Shown piece by piece: positions 12,782 through 19,886 of a stretch of 20,643 bases of DNA. This DNA comes from JACCVL01 sp038232655. GTDB taxonomy: Bacteria > Actinomycetota > Actinomycetes > Propionibacteriales > Nocardioidaceae. Where the stretch lies: NCBI GenBank assembly GCA_038232655.1, contig JBBSNM010000047.1, positions 1 through 20,643 of the forward strand, given 5' to 3'. The number at the start of each line of letters is the position of its first letter. Positions within the stretch are counted from its first letter, which is position 1. The position numbers and the translations under genes are program-made. The notes under the pieces are model-generated. The model worked only from the letters and a program-made list of their open reading frames with translations. It was not told the origin of the DNA and did no database searches.

Positions 12782-13857
12782 TCGTCCTCGTCCTCGTCCT
12801 GGCCTTCATCCTCTTCAGCGCCCGGTCGGGCCGCCCACGGCAGCTCTTCTGCGGAGCGGACGACGACCAGCTTGTCGCCGCGCTCGAGCTGGGACACCGT
12901 CGGGTCGAAGAAGCGGTGCACGTGCCCGCGCCGGACCACCGCGATGACCTGGTCAGCGCACGACTGTGGCGGCTTGCCGGTCTCCGACGGCTGGACGTCG
13001 CGCTCGGTCACCTCGAGCCCCTCGCCGTAGGTCAGCAGGTCCTCCAATACCTGCCCGAGCGCCGGGCTGACCGCCGACAGGCCGAGCAGCCGTCCGACCG
13101 ACTCCGACGACGTGACGACGGCATTGGCACCGCTCTGGTAGACCAGCGGTACGTTGCCCTGCTCGCGGACGGCGACCGTCACGAAGGCCTCCGGGTTCAG
13201 CTGCCGAGTAGTGAGCATCATCAAGACGGCCGCGTCGTCTCGGTTGGCGGTGATGAGCACCTGCTTCGCGCTCGCGACCTCGGCGCGGGCCAGCACCTCT
13301 CGACGAGTGCCGTCGCCGACGACGCAGGCGATCCCGTCCTCCTGGGCCTGGGCCACCGCCTCCGAAGCGGTGTCGATGACCACCACCCGATCGGCGTCCG
13401 TGCCCTTGGCCAGCAGCGTCTGCACGGCGGCGCGGCCCTTCGTGCCGTACCCGACAACGACCACGTGGTCATGCATGAATCTCCTCCAGCGACGGGCGCG
13501 CCACTGCTCTCGACCCTGGCTGGCAAGCACCTCGAGGGTGGTGCCGACCAGCACGATCAGGAAGGCGACGCGCAGCGGCGTGATGACGACGGCGTTGAAC
13601 AGGCGGGCACTGGGCGTGACCGGCGTGATGTCGCCGTATCCGGTGGTGGTCATCGTGACCGTCGCGTAGTAGAGGCAGTCGAGCACGCTGAGCTCGCCGC
13701 CGTCACCGCCGTAGGCGTCGCGATAGCCGTCGCGATCGAGGTAGACGACCAGCACGACCAGCCCGAGCAGGCCGACCCCGAACAACACCCGCATCTGCAG
13801 CGCCCGCCACGGGGACGTGCGGGACTCCGGAAGCCGGATCCGGGGGGCGTCAGCCAC
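12778..13857 (-). CDS. Potassium channel with RCK (TrkA-N) domain
   Basis: This 359-residue two-helix potassium channel carries a cytoplasmic regulatory domain, like MthK/Kch. TM1 is about 23-40. The pore loop and filter TVTMTTTGYGDITP span 66-79 (filter TGYGD 72-76), and TM2 is about 86-112. The RCK domain opens with the nucleotide-binding VVVVGYGTKG (132-141) followed by VVVIDT. A C-terminal region resembling TrkA-C ends in an acidic Asp/Glu tail. It controls potassium flux across the membrane, gated by a bound nucleotide or ion that cannot be told from sequence. The start is GTG 13857 with TACAGT 7 nt upstream, suggesting leaderless transcription. It is the first gene of a unit with the phosphoesterase. 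Confidence 0.92.
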   Translation of the reverse strand: MADAPRIRLPESRTSPWRALQMRVLFGVGLLGLVVLVVYLDRDGYRDAYGGDGGELSVLDCLYYATVTMTTTGYGDITPVTPSARLFNAVVITPLRVAFLIVLVGTTLEVLASQGREQWRARRWRRFMHDHVVVVGYGTKGRAAVQTLLAKGTDADRVVVIDTASEAVAQAQEDGIACVVGDGTRREVLARAEVASAKQVLITANRDDAAVLMMLTTRQLNPEAFVTVAVREQGNVPLVYQSGANAVVTSSESVGRLLGLSAVSPALGQVLEDLLTYGEGLEVTERDVQPSETGKPPQSCADQVIAVVRRGHVHRFFDPTVSQLERGDKLVVVRSAEELPWAARPGAEEDEGQDEDEDE

Positions 13858-13864
13858 GAGCGGA

Positions 13865-13870
13865 ACTGTA
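13865..13870 (-). promoter_or_regulatory. Candidate -10 hexamer for leaderless potassium-channel transcript
   Basis: TACAGT on the minus strand lies 7 nt before the GTG at 13857, and no Shine-Dalgarno sequence is present. It fits TANNNT. Confidence 0.45.
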
Positions 13871-13955
13871 CGCAGCGCTCACGGATTCGGCGCGCACCCG
13901 GCCGGAGTTGGCGCGGCGCGGGCGGGGGCTGCGCAACGACCGCAGCCGCCGGCGC

Positions 13956-14243
13956 TCAGGCGGGCTGCAGGTGGAGCACCCGGGTGAGCCGGGTGACCGC
14001 CAGGGTGCGGCGCAGTCGTGGATGGGCGCGCTGCACCACCAGGTGATGCCCCCGCCGGTGTGCGCGCTCGTGCGCGGCCGCGAGTAGGGCAAGACCCAGC
14101 CGGTCGACCCACTCGACGTCGGCCAGGTCGAGCTGCACGTCCCCCTCCGCGCGGTCAATCGCGCCGAACAACACCCGGCGGGCATACGCCACCGACACGC
14201 AGTCGAGGCGTTCCAGCCGCACGATCATTGATTCGCCGTCCAC
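13956..14243 (-). CDS. STAS-domain protein (anti-sigma-factor-antagonist-like)
   Basis: This 95-residue single-domain protein has a STAS fold pattern: a first strand, a helix, then VQLDLADVEWVDRLGLALL (36-54), the helix AAAHERAHRRGHHLVV (55-70), and LRRTLAVTRLTRVLHL (77-92). It matches proteins that bind anti-sigma kinases in partner-switching systems. The loop that normally reads DSSGL, with the phosphorylated serine, reads DRLGL here, so it cannot be switched in the usual way. No kinase or sigma gene is in the window. I take GTG 14243 because GGGGGAG lies just upstream (14247-14253); ATG 14228 would remove five residues. It is monocistronic in appearance, 98 nt before the potassium-channel gene. 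Confidence 0.72.
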   Translation of the reverse strand: MDGESMIVRLERLDCVSVAYARRVLFGAIDRAEGDVQLDLADVEWVDRLGLALLAAAHERAHRRGHHLVVQRAHPRLRRTLAVTRLTRVLHLQPA

Positions 14244-14409
14244 AGGCTCCCCCGTCTCCTTCTCCTCAAGAGACGCGCCGCCCCCGCAAAAGGTTGCCGC
14301 CCGTCACCGACAAGGTGCATCCGACACGCCGGGTGATACCTGGCTTTCGGAGCGGGTCGGGCCTCGGTGTGGTGAGCGTCGGCGGCTTCTGCCCGAACGG
14401 ACGAGGCGG

Positions 14410-15264
14410 TCAGCCCGGGTAGTCGAAGAATCCCCGACCGCTCTTGCGTCCGAGGTCGCCGGCTTCGACCATGCGCGACAGCAGCTCGGGGGGGTAGAAC
14501 TTGCCGTCCCCGGTCTCCGCGTGGATGTTCATGGTGGCGTGGTGGAGGATGTCGACGCCGGTCAGGTCGGTGGTCGCGAGCGGGCCCATCGGATGACCGA
14601 AGCCGAGCCGGCAGGCAAGGTCGATGTCCTCGGCGGTGGCCACCCCCGACTCGTAGAGGGCGACGGCCTCCATCACCAGCGCGCTGACCAGCCGGGTGGT
14701 GACGAAGCCGGCCACGTCGCGCTCGACGACGATGCAGGTCTTGCCCACCCCCTCGGCGAACGCGCGGGCGGTGGCGAGCGTCTCGTCGCTGGTCTTGAAT
14801 CCCCGCACGAGCTCGCACAGCGCCATCATCGGCACCGGCGAGAAGAAGTGCGTGCCCACCACCTGCTCGGGACGGCTGGTCACGGCGGCGATCGACGTCA
14901 CCGGGATCGCCGAGGTGTTGGTGGCCAACACCGCCTCGTCGGCGCAGATCTGGTCGAGAGCGCGAAAGACCTCGTGCTTGACGTCGATCCGCTCGTACAC
15001 GGCTTCGACGACCAGGTCGGCGTCGGCGGCCACGTCGAGGTCGGTCGTGGTGGTGATCCGGCCGAGGGCGGCGTCCCTCGCGTCGGCCGTGACCCGGTCC
15101 TTGGCCACCAGCCGGTCGAGCGAGCTCTCGATGCCGGCTCGCCCGCGACTGGTGGCGGCGTCGCTCACGTCGCGCAGCCAGACGTCCCACCCCGAAACCG
15201 CCGCCACCTGGGCGATGCCGGAGCCCATCAGCCCCGCACCCACCACGCACAGCTTGCCGGCCAT
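14410..15264 (-). CDS. 3-hydroxybutyryl/3-hydroxyacyl-CoA dehydrogenase
   Basis: This 284-residue single-function dehydrogenase interconverts (S)-3-hydroxyacyl-CoA and 3-oxoacyl-CoA with NAD(P). The Rossmann motif CVVGAGLMGSGIAQ is at 6-19. NTSAI with the catalytic serine is at 116-120, and GTHFFSPVPMMALCELV (137-153) carries the catalytic His139 and Glu151. The C-terminal helical domain has GHPMGPLATTDLTGVD and a final GRKSGRGFFDYPG. The asparagine normally in GFxxNR is Thr190 here (GFVTTRL). ATG 15264 follows GGGAGG at 15273-15278. It probably works with the thiolase at 1272-2477 in short-chain acyl-CoA metabolism, though the two are 12 kb apart and not co-transcribed. Confidence 0.92.
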   Translation of the reverse strand: MAGKLCVVGAGLMGSGIAQVAAVSGWDVWLRDVSDAATSRGRAGIESSLDRLVAKDRVTADARDAALGRITTTTDLDVAADADLVVEAVYERIDVKHEVFRALDQICADEAVLATNTSAIPVTSIAAVTSRPEQVVGTHFFSPVPMMALCELVRGFKTSDETLATARAFAEGVGKTCIVVERDVAGFVTTRLVSALVMEAVALYESGVATAEDIDLACRLGFGHPMGPLATTDLTGVDILHHATMNIHAETGDGKFYPPELLSRMVEAGDLGRKSGRGFFDYPG

Positions 15265-15369
15265 GGTCCCTGCCTCCCACCTCGTCTACTGCAGGGCGCC
15301 CGGTCATCGGGCACGCGGCGGCAGCGTAGCCACCCGGCCGTCGATCCGGCGAACCGGCCGTACAGCGGG

Positions 15370-15375
15370 CACACT
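15370..15375 (+). promoter_or_regulatory. Weak candidate -10 for DUF2007-like gene
   Basis: CACACT is followed by 6 nt and the GTG at 15382. It has A2 and T6 of TANNNT but C at position 1; the same hexamer precedes the zinc-ribbon gene. No ribosome-binding site is visible. Confidence 0.3.
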
Positions 15376-15381
15376 GGTCGA

Positions 15382-15729
15382 GTGCTGCTCGCAGGGGTCC
15401 CGCTGGTGGGTTCGTCGGGGATCGACTACGTCTACATCCCGCTGGTCTCGGCCGTGGTCGTTGGCCTGCTGGGGCTGGTGCTGCGCTGGTCCATGCAAAC
15501 CCGCTCGCGGCGGGGTTCTGCTCGGGTGGCCGACCCCACGCAGGGTCTGCTCATCGGCGTGCTCTCGGCCAGCCATGGTGAGGCCGAGCGCATCCGCCGG
15601 CTGCTGACCGACCGCGGGATCCGGGCCACCTCCCGGTCGATGGGGTCTCGACGGCAGGTGCTGGTGTGGCCCGACGATGTCGACACCGCGCTGCGGCTGG
15701 TCTCGGCCGACCGTGACCGACACCGCTGA
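15382..15729 (+). CDS. Membrane-anchored DUF2007-like small protein
   Basis: This 115-residue protein has one transmembrane helix near 17-36 and a basic stop-transfer stretch (RSRRGSAR). A small cytoplasmic domain follows: LLIGVLSASHGEAERIRRLL (56-75), a middle strand, and QVLVWPDDVDTALRLV (92-107). The layout, with a strand, an EAExIRxLL helix, and a last strand/helix ending in a DxxxALxLV-type motif, resembles DUF2007 putative signal-transducing proteins. The function is unknown. GTG 15382 is the best start because translation upstream is not conserved-looking, but it has no ribosome-binding site. It is followed after 45 nt by the adenosyltransferase gene on the same strand. Confidence 0.65.
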   Translation: MLLAGVPLVGSSGIDYVYIPLVSAVVVGLLGLVLRWSMQTRSRRGSARVADPTQGLLIGVLSASHGEAERIRRLLTDRGIRATSRSMGSRRQVLVWPDDVDTALRLVSADRDRHR

Positions 15730-15762
15730 CCGGCCGCCGCGCTCGCGGGTGTGCGCACGTCG

Positions 15763-15768
15763 TACGGT
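15763..15768 (+). promoter_or_regulatory. Candidate -10 hexamer for leaderless pduO transcript
   Basis: TACGGT is followed by 6 nt and the ATG at 15775. There is no Shine-Dalgarno sequence, and the 45-nt gap to the previous gene can hold a promoter. Confidence 0.5.
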
Positions 15769-15774
15769 CAGCAC

Positions 15775-16353
15775 ATGGTCAACCTCACCCGGATCTACAC
15801 CCGCACCGGCGATGGCGGCAGCACCCGGCTCGGCGACATGTCCGAGGTGCCCAAGACCGATCTGCGGGTGGCCGCGTACGGAGACGTCAACGAGGCCAAC
15901 GCGCACCTCGGCGTCGCGGTGGTTCTCGGGGGTCTCGACGAGGACGTGCGAGCCGTGCTGGGCCGCATCCAGAACGATCTGTTCGACGTCGGCGCCGACC
16001 TTGCGACGCCGGTGGTCGAGGCTCCCGAGTTCCCGCCGTTGCGGGTCCGCGAGCAGGAGGTCGAGCGGCTCGAGGCCTGGTGCGACCACTACAACGAGAC
16101 CGTCGAGCCGCTGCGCTCCTTCGTCCTGCCCGGCGGGACCGCCGGGTCTGCGCTGCTGCACGTGGCCACGACCGCACTGCGCCGAGCCGAGCGGTCGACC
16201 TGGGCGGCGATGGAAGCCCACGGCGCGGCGATGAACCCGGTGACCGCGCGCTACCTCAACCGGGCGAGCGACCTGCTGTTCATCCTGGCCCGGCACGCCA
16301 ACCGGCACGAGGGCGACGTGCTGTGGAAGCCCGGCGGCGAGCGCGACGGCTGA
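15775..16353 (+). CDS. pduO: Cob(I)alamin adenosyltransferase, PduO type
   Basis: This 192-residue enzyme transfers the adenosyl group of ATP to cob(I)alamin, giving adenosylcobalamin, the cofactor of methylmalonyl-CoA mutase and other B12 enzymes. The N-terminal ATP-binding motif IYTRTGDGGSTRLGD (6-20) is intact. Helical-bundle motifs ALRRAERSTW (about 139-148) and RYLNRASDLLFILARHAN (about 161-178) carry the conserved RxxxR and NRxSD residues of the family (PF01923). ATG 15775 begins three residues before the conserved TRIYTRTGDGG and has a leaderless-type promoter. Function fits mce and meaB at the other end of the window. The same product is often named cob(I)yrinic acid a,c-diamide adenosyltransferase or MmaB. 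Repeats follow its stop. Confidence 0.92.
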   Translation: MVNLTRIYTRTGDGGSTRLGDMSEVPKTDLRVAAYGDVNEANAHLGVAVVLGGLDEDVRAVLGRIQNDLFDVGADLATPVVEAPEFPPLRVREQEVERLEAWCDHYNETVEPLRSFVLPGGTAGSALLHVATTALRRAERSTWAAMEAHGAAMNPVTARYLNRASDLLFILARHANRHEGDVLWKPGGERDG

Positions 16354-16388
16354 GCGGCAGCGGGCCGGCCGCGGCTCCACCCCGACTC

Positions 16389-16512
16389 GATCTTCCGACG
16401 AATACGCCACCCCACCCGCTCACCAAGTCGGAAGATCAGCCCCGGCTGAGCCGCAGGCGACCCGATCTTGCGACGAATACGCCACCCCACCCGCTGACCA
16501 GGTCGGAAGATC
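16389..16512. repeat. Second block of the GTCGGAAGATC hairpin repeat (75-bp period)
   Basis: Two 49-nt hairpin units lie at 16389-16437 and 16464-16512, 75 bp apart and differing at three positions. Each has a left arm GATCTTCCGAC (GATCTTGCGAC in the second), a 27-nt loop and a right arm GTCGGAAGATC. Read on the minus strand, the loop has GAGCGGG at the same offset as the block at 1-190, so the two blocks are in opposite orientation. The block fills most of the 219-nt gap between the convergent pduO and DUF2550 genes, where it could stop transcription from both sides. No gene is seen in the gap. Confidence 0.85.
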
Positions 16513-16572
16513 GGGCGGGGCGGGCGGCAGGGCGGCGGCAGGGCGCCGGGCGGGCGGCAGGCGACCGGCGGC

Positions 16573-17013
16573 TTAGCCACCGAGGCTGGGGTCAGGCGGC
16601 GCGGACTCGAGCCAGACGAGCAAGCCGGTGAACGAGTCCGGGCTCAACGCAACCTCGACCTCCTGGTCGAACGTGCAGGTCTCCACCACCAGGTGCCCGG
16701 AGAACAGCGCGTACGCCTCGGCGCCCTGCGGCGTACGCCGGTCGCCAAGCTGCATGGCCCGCCGGTCGAACACCCGCTTGGGACGCAGCGACAGCGAGAA
16801 GACGCGAAACCACTCCAGCCGGTCACCCTGGTAGCGCCCGACACCGAGCGTCCATCCTCGGCTCCCCTGCCGGGCATCGGTACGCACGCTCATGTCGAAG
16901 GTGGGTTCACCCCGGGTCAGCCATCGGCGGCGGACGATCAGACCTCCGAAGACGACCGCTGCGAGCAGCAGCAGCACACCGATGACGTCGAGGACGATCT
17001 GCCACCACGGCAT
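16573..17013 (-). CDS. DUF2550 family membrane-anchored protein
   Basis: This 146-residue protein has a single N-terminal transmembrane helix (about 5-27) followed by RRRWLTRGEPTFDMSVR. The soluble domain has GWTLGVGRYQGDRLEWFRVFSLSLRPKRVFDRR spread over 53-85, LVVETCTF, and a tryptophan-containing end (LLVWLE). The pattern and the place directly downstream of atpC identify the actinobacterial DUF2550 family, whose function is not known. It lies 37 nt after atpC on the same strand and is probably co-transcribed at least in part. ATG 17013 gives the usual short N-terminus before the membrane helix; no strong ribosome-binding site is visible. Confidence 0.85.
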   Translation of the reverse strand: MPWWQIVLDVIGVLLLLAAVVFGGLIVRRRWLTRGEPTFDMSVRTDARQGSRGWTLGVGRYQGDRLEWFRVFSLSLRPKRVFDRRAMQLGDRRTPQGAEAYALFSGHLVVETCTFDQEVEVALSPDSFTGLLVWLESAPPDPSLGG

Positions 17014-17050
17014 CGCGCCAGCGCCACGGCGTCAACCCCCAGCGGAGGCG

Positions 17051-17446
17051 TCAGCCGGCTCTCTCGACGGCACGGACCCGCGCCTCGGCGCGGCGGACGG
17101 CCTCCAGGGCCTCGTCGTCGTCCTCGCCCTCGCTCTGCGCGCGTTCGAGGTCGTGGCGCGCCCGCTCGAGGTCGATCTCGTGCGACATCTCGGCTTGCTC
17201 GGACAGGATGGAGATCCGGTCGTCGGCGACCGACAAGAAGCCGGCGTCCACGGCCGCGACCCAGATCTCGCCACCCTCGGCGCGCACCTCGACCACACCC
17301 TCGACGAGGACGGCCAGCATGGACTCGTGGCCGGGCAGCACGCCGACGTCGCCCTCGCTGGTGCGGGCGATCACCATTGTCGCCTCACCCGACCAGACGA
17401 CCCGGTCGGCGGCGACCAGCTCGACGTGCAGCAGTGCCTCGGCCAT
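17051..17446 (-). CDS. atpC: ATP synthase F1 subunit epsilon
   Basis: This 131-residue epsilon subunit sits on the central stalk with gamma, couples rotation and can inhibit ATP hydrolysis. The N-terminal beta-sandwich has LHVELVAADRVVWSGEA (6-22) and GDVGVLPGHESMLAVL (32-47). The C-terminal two-helix part (about 88-131) is Glu/Arg-rich (LERARHDLERAQ, EAVRRAEARVRAVERA). ATG 17446 shares its A with the atpD stop (TGATG), and a strong AGAAGGAGGG (17450-17459) inside the atpD end serves as ribosome-binding site. It is the last F1 gene, followed by DUF2550. Confidence 0.96.
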   Translation of the reverse strand: MAEALLHVELVAADRVVWSGEATMVIARTSEGDVGVLPGHESMLAVLVEGVVEVRAEGGEIWVAAVDAGFLSVADDRISILSEQAEMSHEIDLERARHDLERAQSEGEDDDEALEAVRRAEARVRAVERAG

Positions 17447-18918
17447 CAGCCCTCCTTCTGCAGCTCGGACCACTTGGCCTCGACGTCGTCCAGACCGCCG
17501 CACATGAAGAAGGCCTGCTCGGCGACGTGGTCGTAGTCACCGTCGGAGATCTTCGTGAACGCCTCGATGGTGTCCTCCAGCGGCACCGTCGACCCCTCGA
17601 TGCCCGTGAACTGCTTGGCGACGTAGGTGTTCTGCGACAGGAACCGCTGGATCCGGCGCGCCCGCGAGACGATGACCTTGTCCTCCTCGGACAGCTCGTC
17701 GACGCCGAGGATCGCAATGATGTCCTGCAGCTCCTTGTTGCGCTGCAGGATCCCCTTCACCCGGGTGGCGGTGTCGTAGTGCTCCTGGGAGATGTAGCGC
17801 GGGTCGAGGATCCGCGACGTCGACGTCAGCGGGTCGACGGCCGGGTAGATGCCCAGCGAGGCGATCTCCCGCGACAGCTCGGTGGTGGCGTCCAGGTGCG
17901 CGAACGTGGTCGCCGGCGCCGGGTCAGTGTAGTCGTCGGCGGGCACGTAGATCGCCTGCATCGAGGTGATCGAGTGCCCGCGCGTCGAGGTGATCCGCTC
18001 CTGCAGGGTGCCCATCTCGTCGGCCAGCGTCGGCTGGTAGCCGACCGCGGAAGGCATCCGCCCGAGCAGCGTCGACACCTCCTGGCCGGCCTGGGTGAAG
18101 CGGAAGATGTTGTCGATGAACAGCAGTACGTCCTGGTTCTGCACGTCGCGGAAGTACTCCGCCATCGTCAGCGCCGACAGTGCCACCCGCAGCCGGGCAC
18201 CGGGCGGCTCGTCCATCTGGCCGAAGACCAGCGCGGTCTGCCCGATGACCTCCGACTCGGTCATCTCCGTGATCAGGTCGTTGCCCTCACGGGTGCGCTC
18301 GCCGACCCCGGCGAACACCGACACGCCCTCGTGGTCGCGGGCGACGCGAGCGATCATCTCCTGGATCAGCACGGTCTTGCCGACGCCGGCACCGCCGAAC
18401 AGCCCGATCTTGCCGCCGAGCACGTACGGGGTCAGCAGGTCGATCACCTTGATGCCGGTGTGGAACATCTCGGTCTTGGACTCGAGCTGGTCGAACGCCG
18501 GCGCCTTGCGGTGGATCGACCAGCGCTCCTCGACGTCGAGGGTCTCCCCCTCCTCCAGGTTCAGGCAGTCTCCGATGGTGTTGAAGACGTGGCCCTTGGT
18601 CACGTCACCGACGGGGACGGTGATGGGCTTGCCGGTGTCGGTCACCTTGACACCGCGCACCACGCCGTCGGTCGGCTGCATCGACACGGCGCGGACCATG
18701 CCGTCACCGATGTGCTGCTCGACCTCGAAGGTGAGCGTCCGGGTGTCCTCGCCCAGGGTCATGTCGAGGGTGAGCGCGTTGTAGATTTCGGGCATCTCGT
18801 CGACGGAGAACTCGACGTCCACGACCGGCCCGATGACGCGGGAGATGCGCCCCGTGCCACCGGTGGGCTCGTGTTCGGCGGTCTGGTCGTCGTTCAGCGT
18901 GGCAGTCATGGTCTTCAC
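17446..18918 (-). CDS. atpD: ATP synthase F1 subunit beta
   Basis: This 490-residue catalytic beta subunit hydrolyses or makes ATP at the alpha/beta interface. The N-terminal barrel has GRISRVIGPVVDVEF (23-37). The P-loop GGAGVGKT is at 175-182, and GERTREGNDL (206-215) carries the catalytic Glu207. Further markers are GQMDEPPGARLRV, DNIFRFTQAG, the SALLGRMPSAVGYQPTL-type segment (here STLLGRMPSAVGYQPTL) and YVPADDYTDPAP. The start is taken as GTG 18918, which overlaps the atpG stop as GTGA; ATG 18909, three codons later, is equally possible and has AGGGAG upstream. The acidic N-terminal extension is typical of actinobacteria. Confidence 0.97.
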   Translation of the reverse strand: MKTMTATLNDDQTAEHEPTGGTGRISRVIGPVVDVEFSVDEMPEIYNALTLDMTLGEDTRTLTFEVEQHIGDGMVRAVSMQPTDGVVRGVKVTDTGKPITVPVGDVTKGHVFNTIGDCLNLEEGETLDVEERWSIHRKAPAFDQLESKTEMFHTGIKVIDLLTPYVLGGKIGLFGGAGVGKTVLIQEMIARVARDHEGVSVFAGVGERTREGNDLITEMTESEVIGQTALVFGQMDEPPGARLRVALSALTMAEYFRDVQNQDVLLFIDNIFRFTQAGQEVSTLLGRMPSAVGYQPTLADEMGTLQERITSTRGHSITSMQAIYVPADDYTDPAPATTFAHLDATTELSREIASLGIYPAVDPLTSTSRILDPRYISQEHYDTATRVKGILQRNKELQDIIAILGVDELSEEDKVIVSRARRIQRFLSQNTYVAKQFTGIEGSTVPLEDTIEAFTKISDGDYDHVAEQAFFMCGGLDDVEAKWSELQKEG

Positions 18919-19883
18919 TCGCTCCCTGCGGTTGCGTCGGCCAGCGCGTTGGCACCGCCGACGATCTCACTGATCTCCTGGGTGATCCCGGCCTGGCGGG
19001 CCTGGTTGGCGATACGGGTGTACTTCTCAATCAGGTCCTCGGCGTTGTCGGTGGCCGACTTCATCGCCCGCTGCCGGGCCGCCAGCTCGGAGGCCGCCGC
19101 CTGTAGCAGGGCGGCGAAGATCCGGCTGGTGACGTAGCGCGGCAGCAGCGCGTCGAGCACCTCCGCTGCCGAGGGCTCGAACTCGTACAGCGGGAGGATG
19201 TCGGGCTGCTGCTGCGTCTCGTCGTCCTCGTCCAGGACACCCTCGACGACCTCGAGCGGCAGCAACCGGATCACGTCCGGCTCCTGCACGAGCATCGAGC
19301 GGAACCGGGTGAACACGACATGCACCTCGTCGACCGGCGTGCGTTCGTCGTCCTCGGCGGGTTCGGCCTCCGACTCCTCGTGCGAGGCGTCACCGGCGAG
19401 GAACGCGCCGAGGATGGCGTCGGCGATTTCCCGCGCCGCCTCGTACGTCGGCTTGTCGGAATAGCCCGACCAGCTGTCGGCGAGCTCGCGCTGGCGGAAG
19501 GTGAAGTAGGCGATGCCCTTGCGCCCGGAGACGTAGAGGTCGACCTCCTTGCCCTCGCTGTGCAGCTTCTCGACCAGCCGCTCGGACTCCTTGAGCACCG
19601 CGGACGAGTACGAGCCGGCCAGGCCACGGTCGCTGGTGATGATCACGACGGCGGCGCGCTTTGGGTCGGGGTGCTCGGTGGTCAGCGGGTGGTCGACGTT
19701 GGAGAACGTCGCCACCGCCGAGACCGCACGGGTCAACTCGCGGGCGTACGGCAGCGCGGCCTGCGCCTGCTGCTGGGCCTTGATGATGCGCGAGGCGGCG
19801 ATCAGCTCCATCGCCCGGGTGATCTTCTTGGTCGCCTGGGTGGACTTGATCTTGCCGCGCAGCTCGCGCAGGCTCGCAGCCAT
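18915..19883 (-). CDS. atpG: ATP synthase F1 subunit gamma
   Basis: This 322-residue rotor shaft subunit has the N-terminal helix MAASLRELRGKIKSTQATKK with KITRAMELIAASRI (20-33). ITSDRGLAGSYSS (82-94) follows, and the C-terminal helix ERQRAMKSATDNA-like segment (ARQRAMKSATDNAEDLIEKY) pairs with it in the stalk. Two acidic insertions lengthen it beyond the roughly 285-residue enterobacterial protein: GDASHEESEAEPAEDDERT (164-182) and the LDEDDETQQQ stretch. The first falls where mycobacterial gamma carries its extra loop. ATG 19883 lies 3 nt after the atpA stop; ribosome binding probably uses AAGCGGGG in the atpA end. Confidence 0.96.
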   Translation of the reverse strand: MAASLRELRGKIKSTQATKKITRAMELIAASRIIKAQQQAQAALPYARELTRAVSAVATFSNVDHPLTTEHPDPKRAAVVIITSDRGLAGSYSSAVLKESERLVEKLHSEGKEVDLYVSGRKGIAYFTFRQRELADSWSGYSDKPTYEAAREIADAILGAFLAGDASHEESEAEPAEDDERTPVDEVHVVFTRFRSMLVQEPDVIRLLPLEVVEGVLDEDDETQQQPDILPLYEFEPSAAEVLDALLPRYVTSRIFAALLQAAASELAARQRAMKSATDNAEDLIEKYTRIANQARQAGITQEISEIVGGANALADATAGSE

Positions 19884-19886
19884 CGC

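Noticed and set aside
15730..15774. Cobalamin riboswitch before the adenosyltransferase gene
   Set aside because: Only 45 nt separate it from the previous gene and a TANNNT hexamer sits 6 nt before the ATG; there is no room for the structure and no B12-box-like sequence.
16693..19137. 814-codon open frame on the plus strand opposite the atp genes
   Set aside because: It is antisense to atpC, atpD, atpG and DUF2550, has no recognisable domain and a biased Arg/Gly/His/Val composition. Such frames arise from GC-rich third positions of the real genes.
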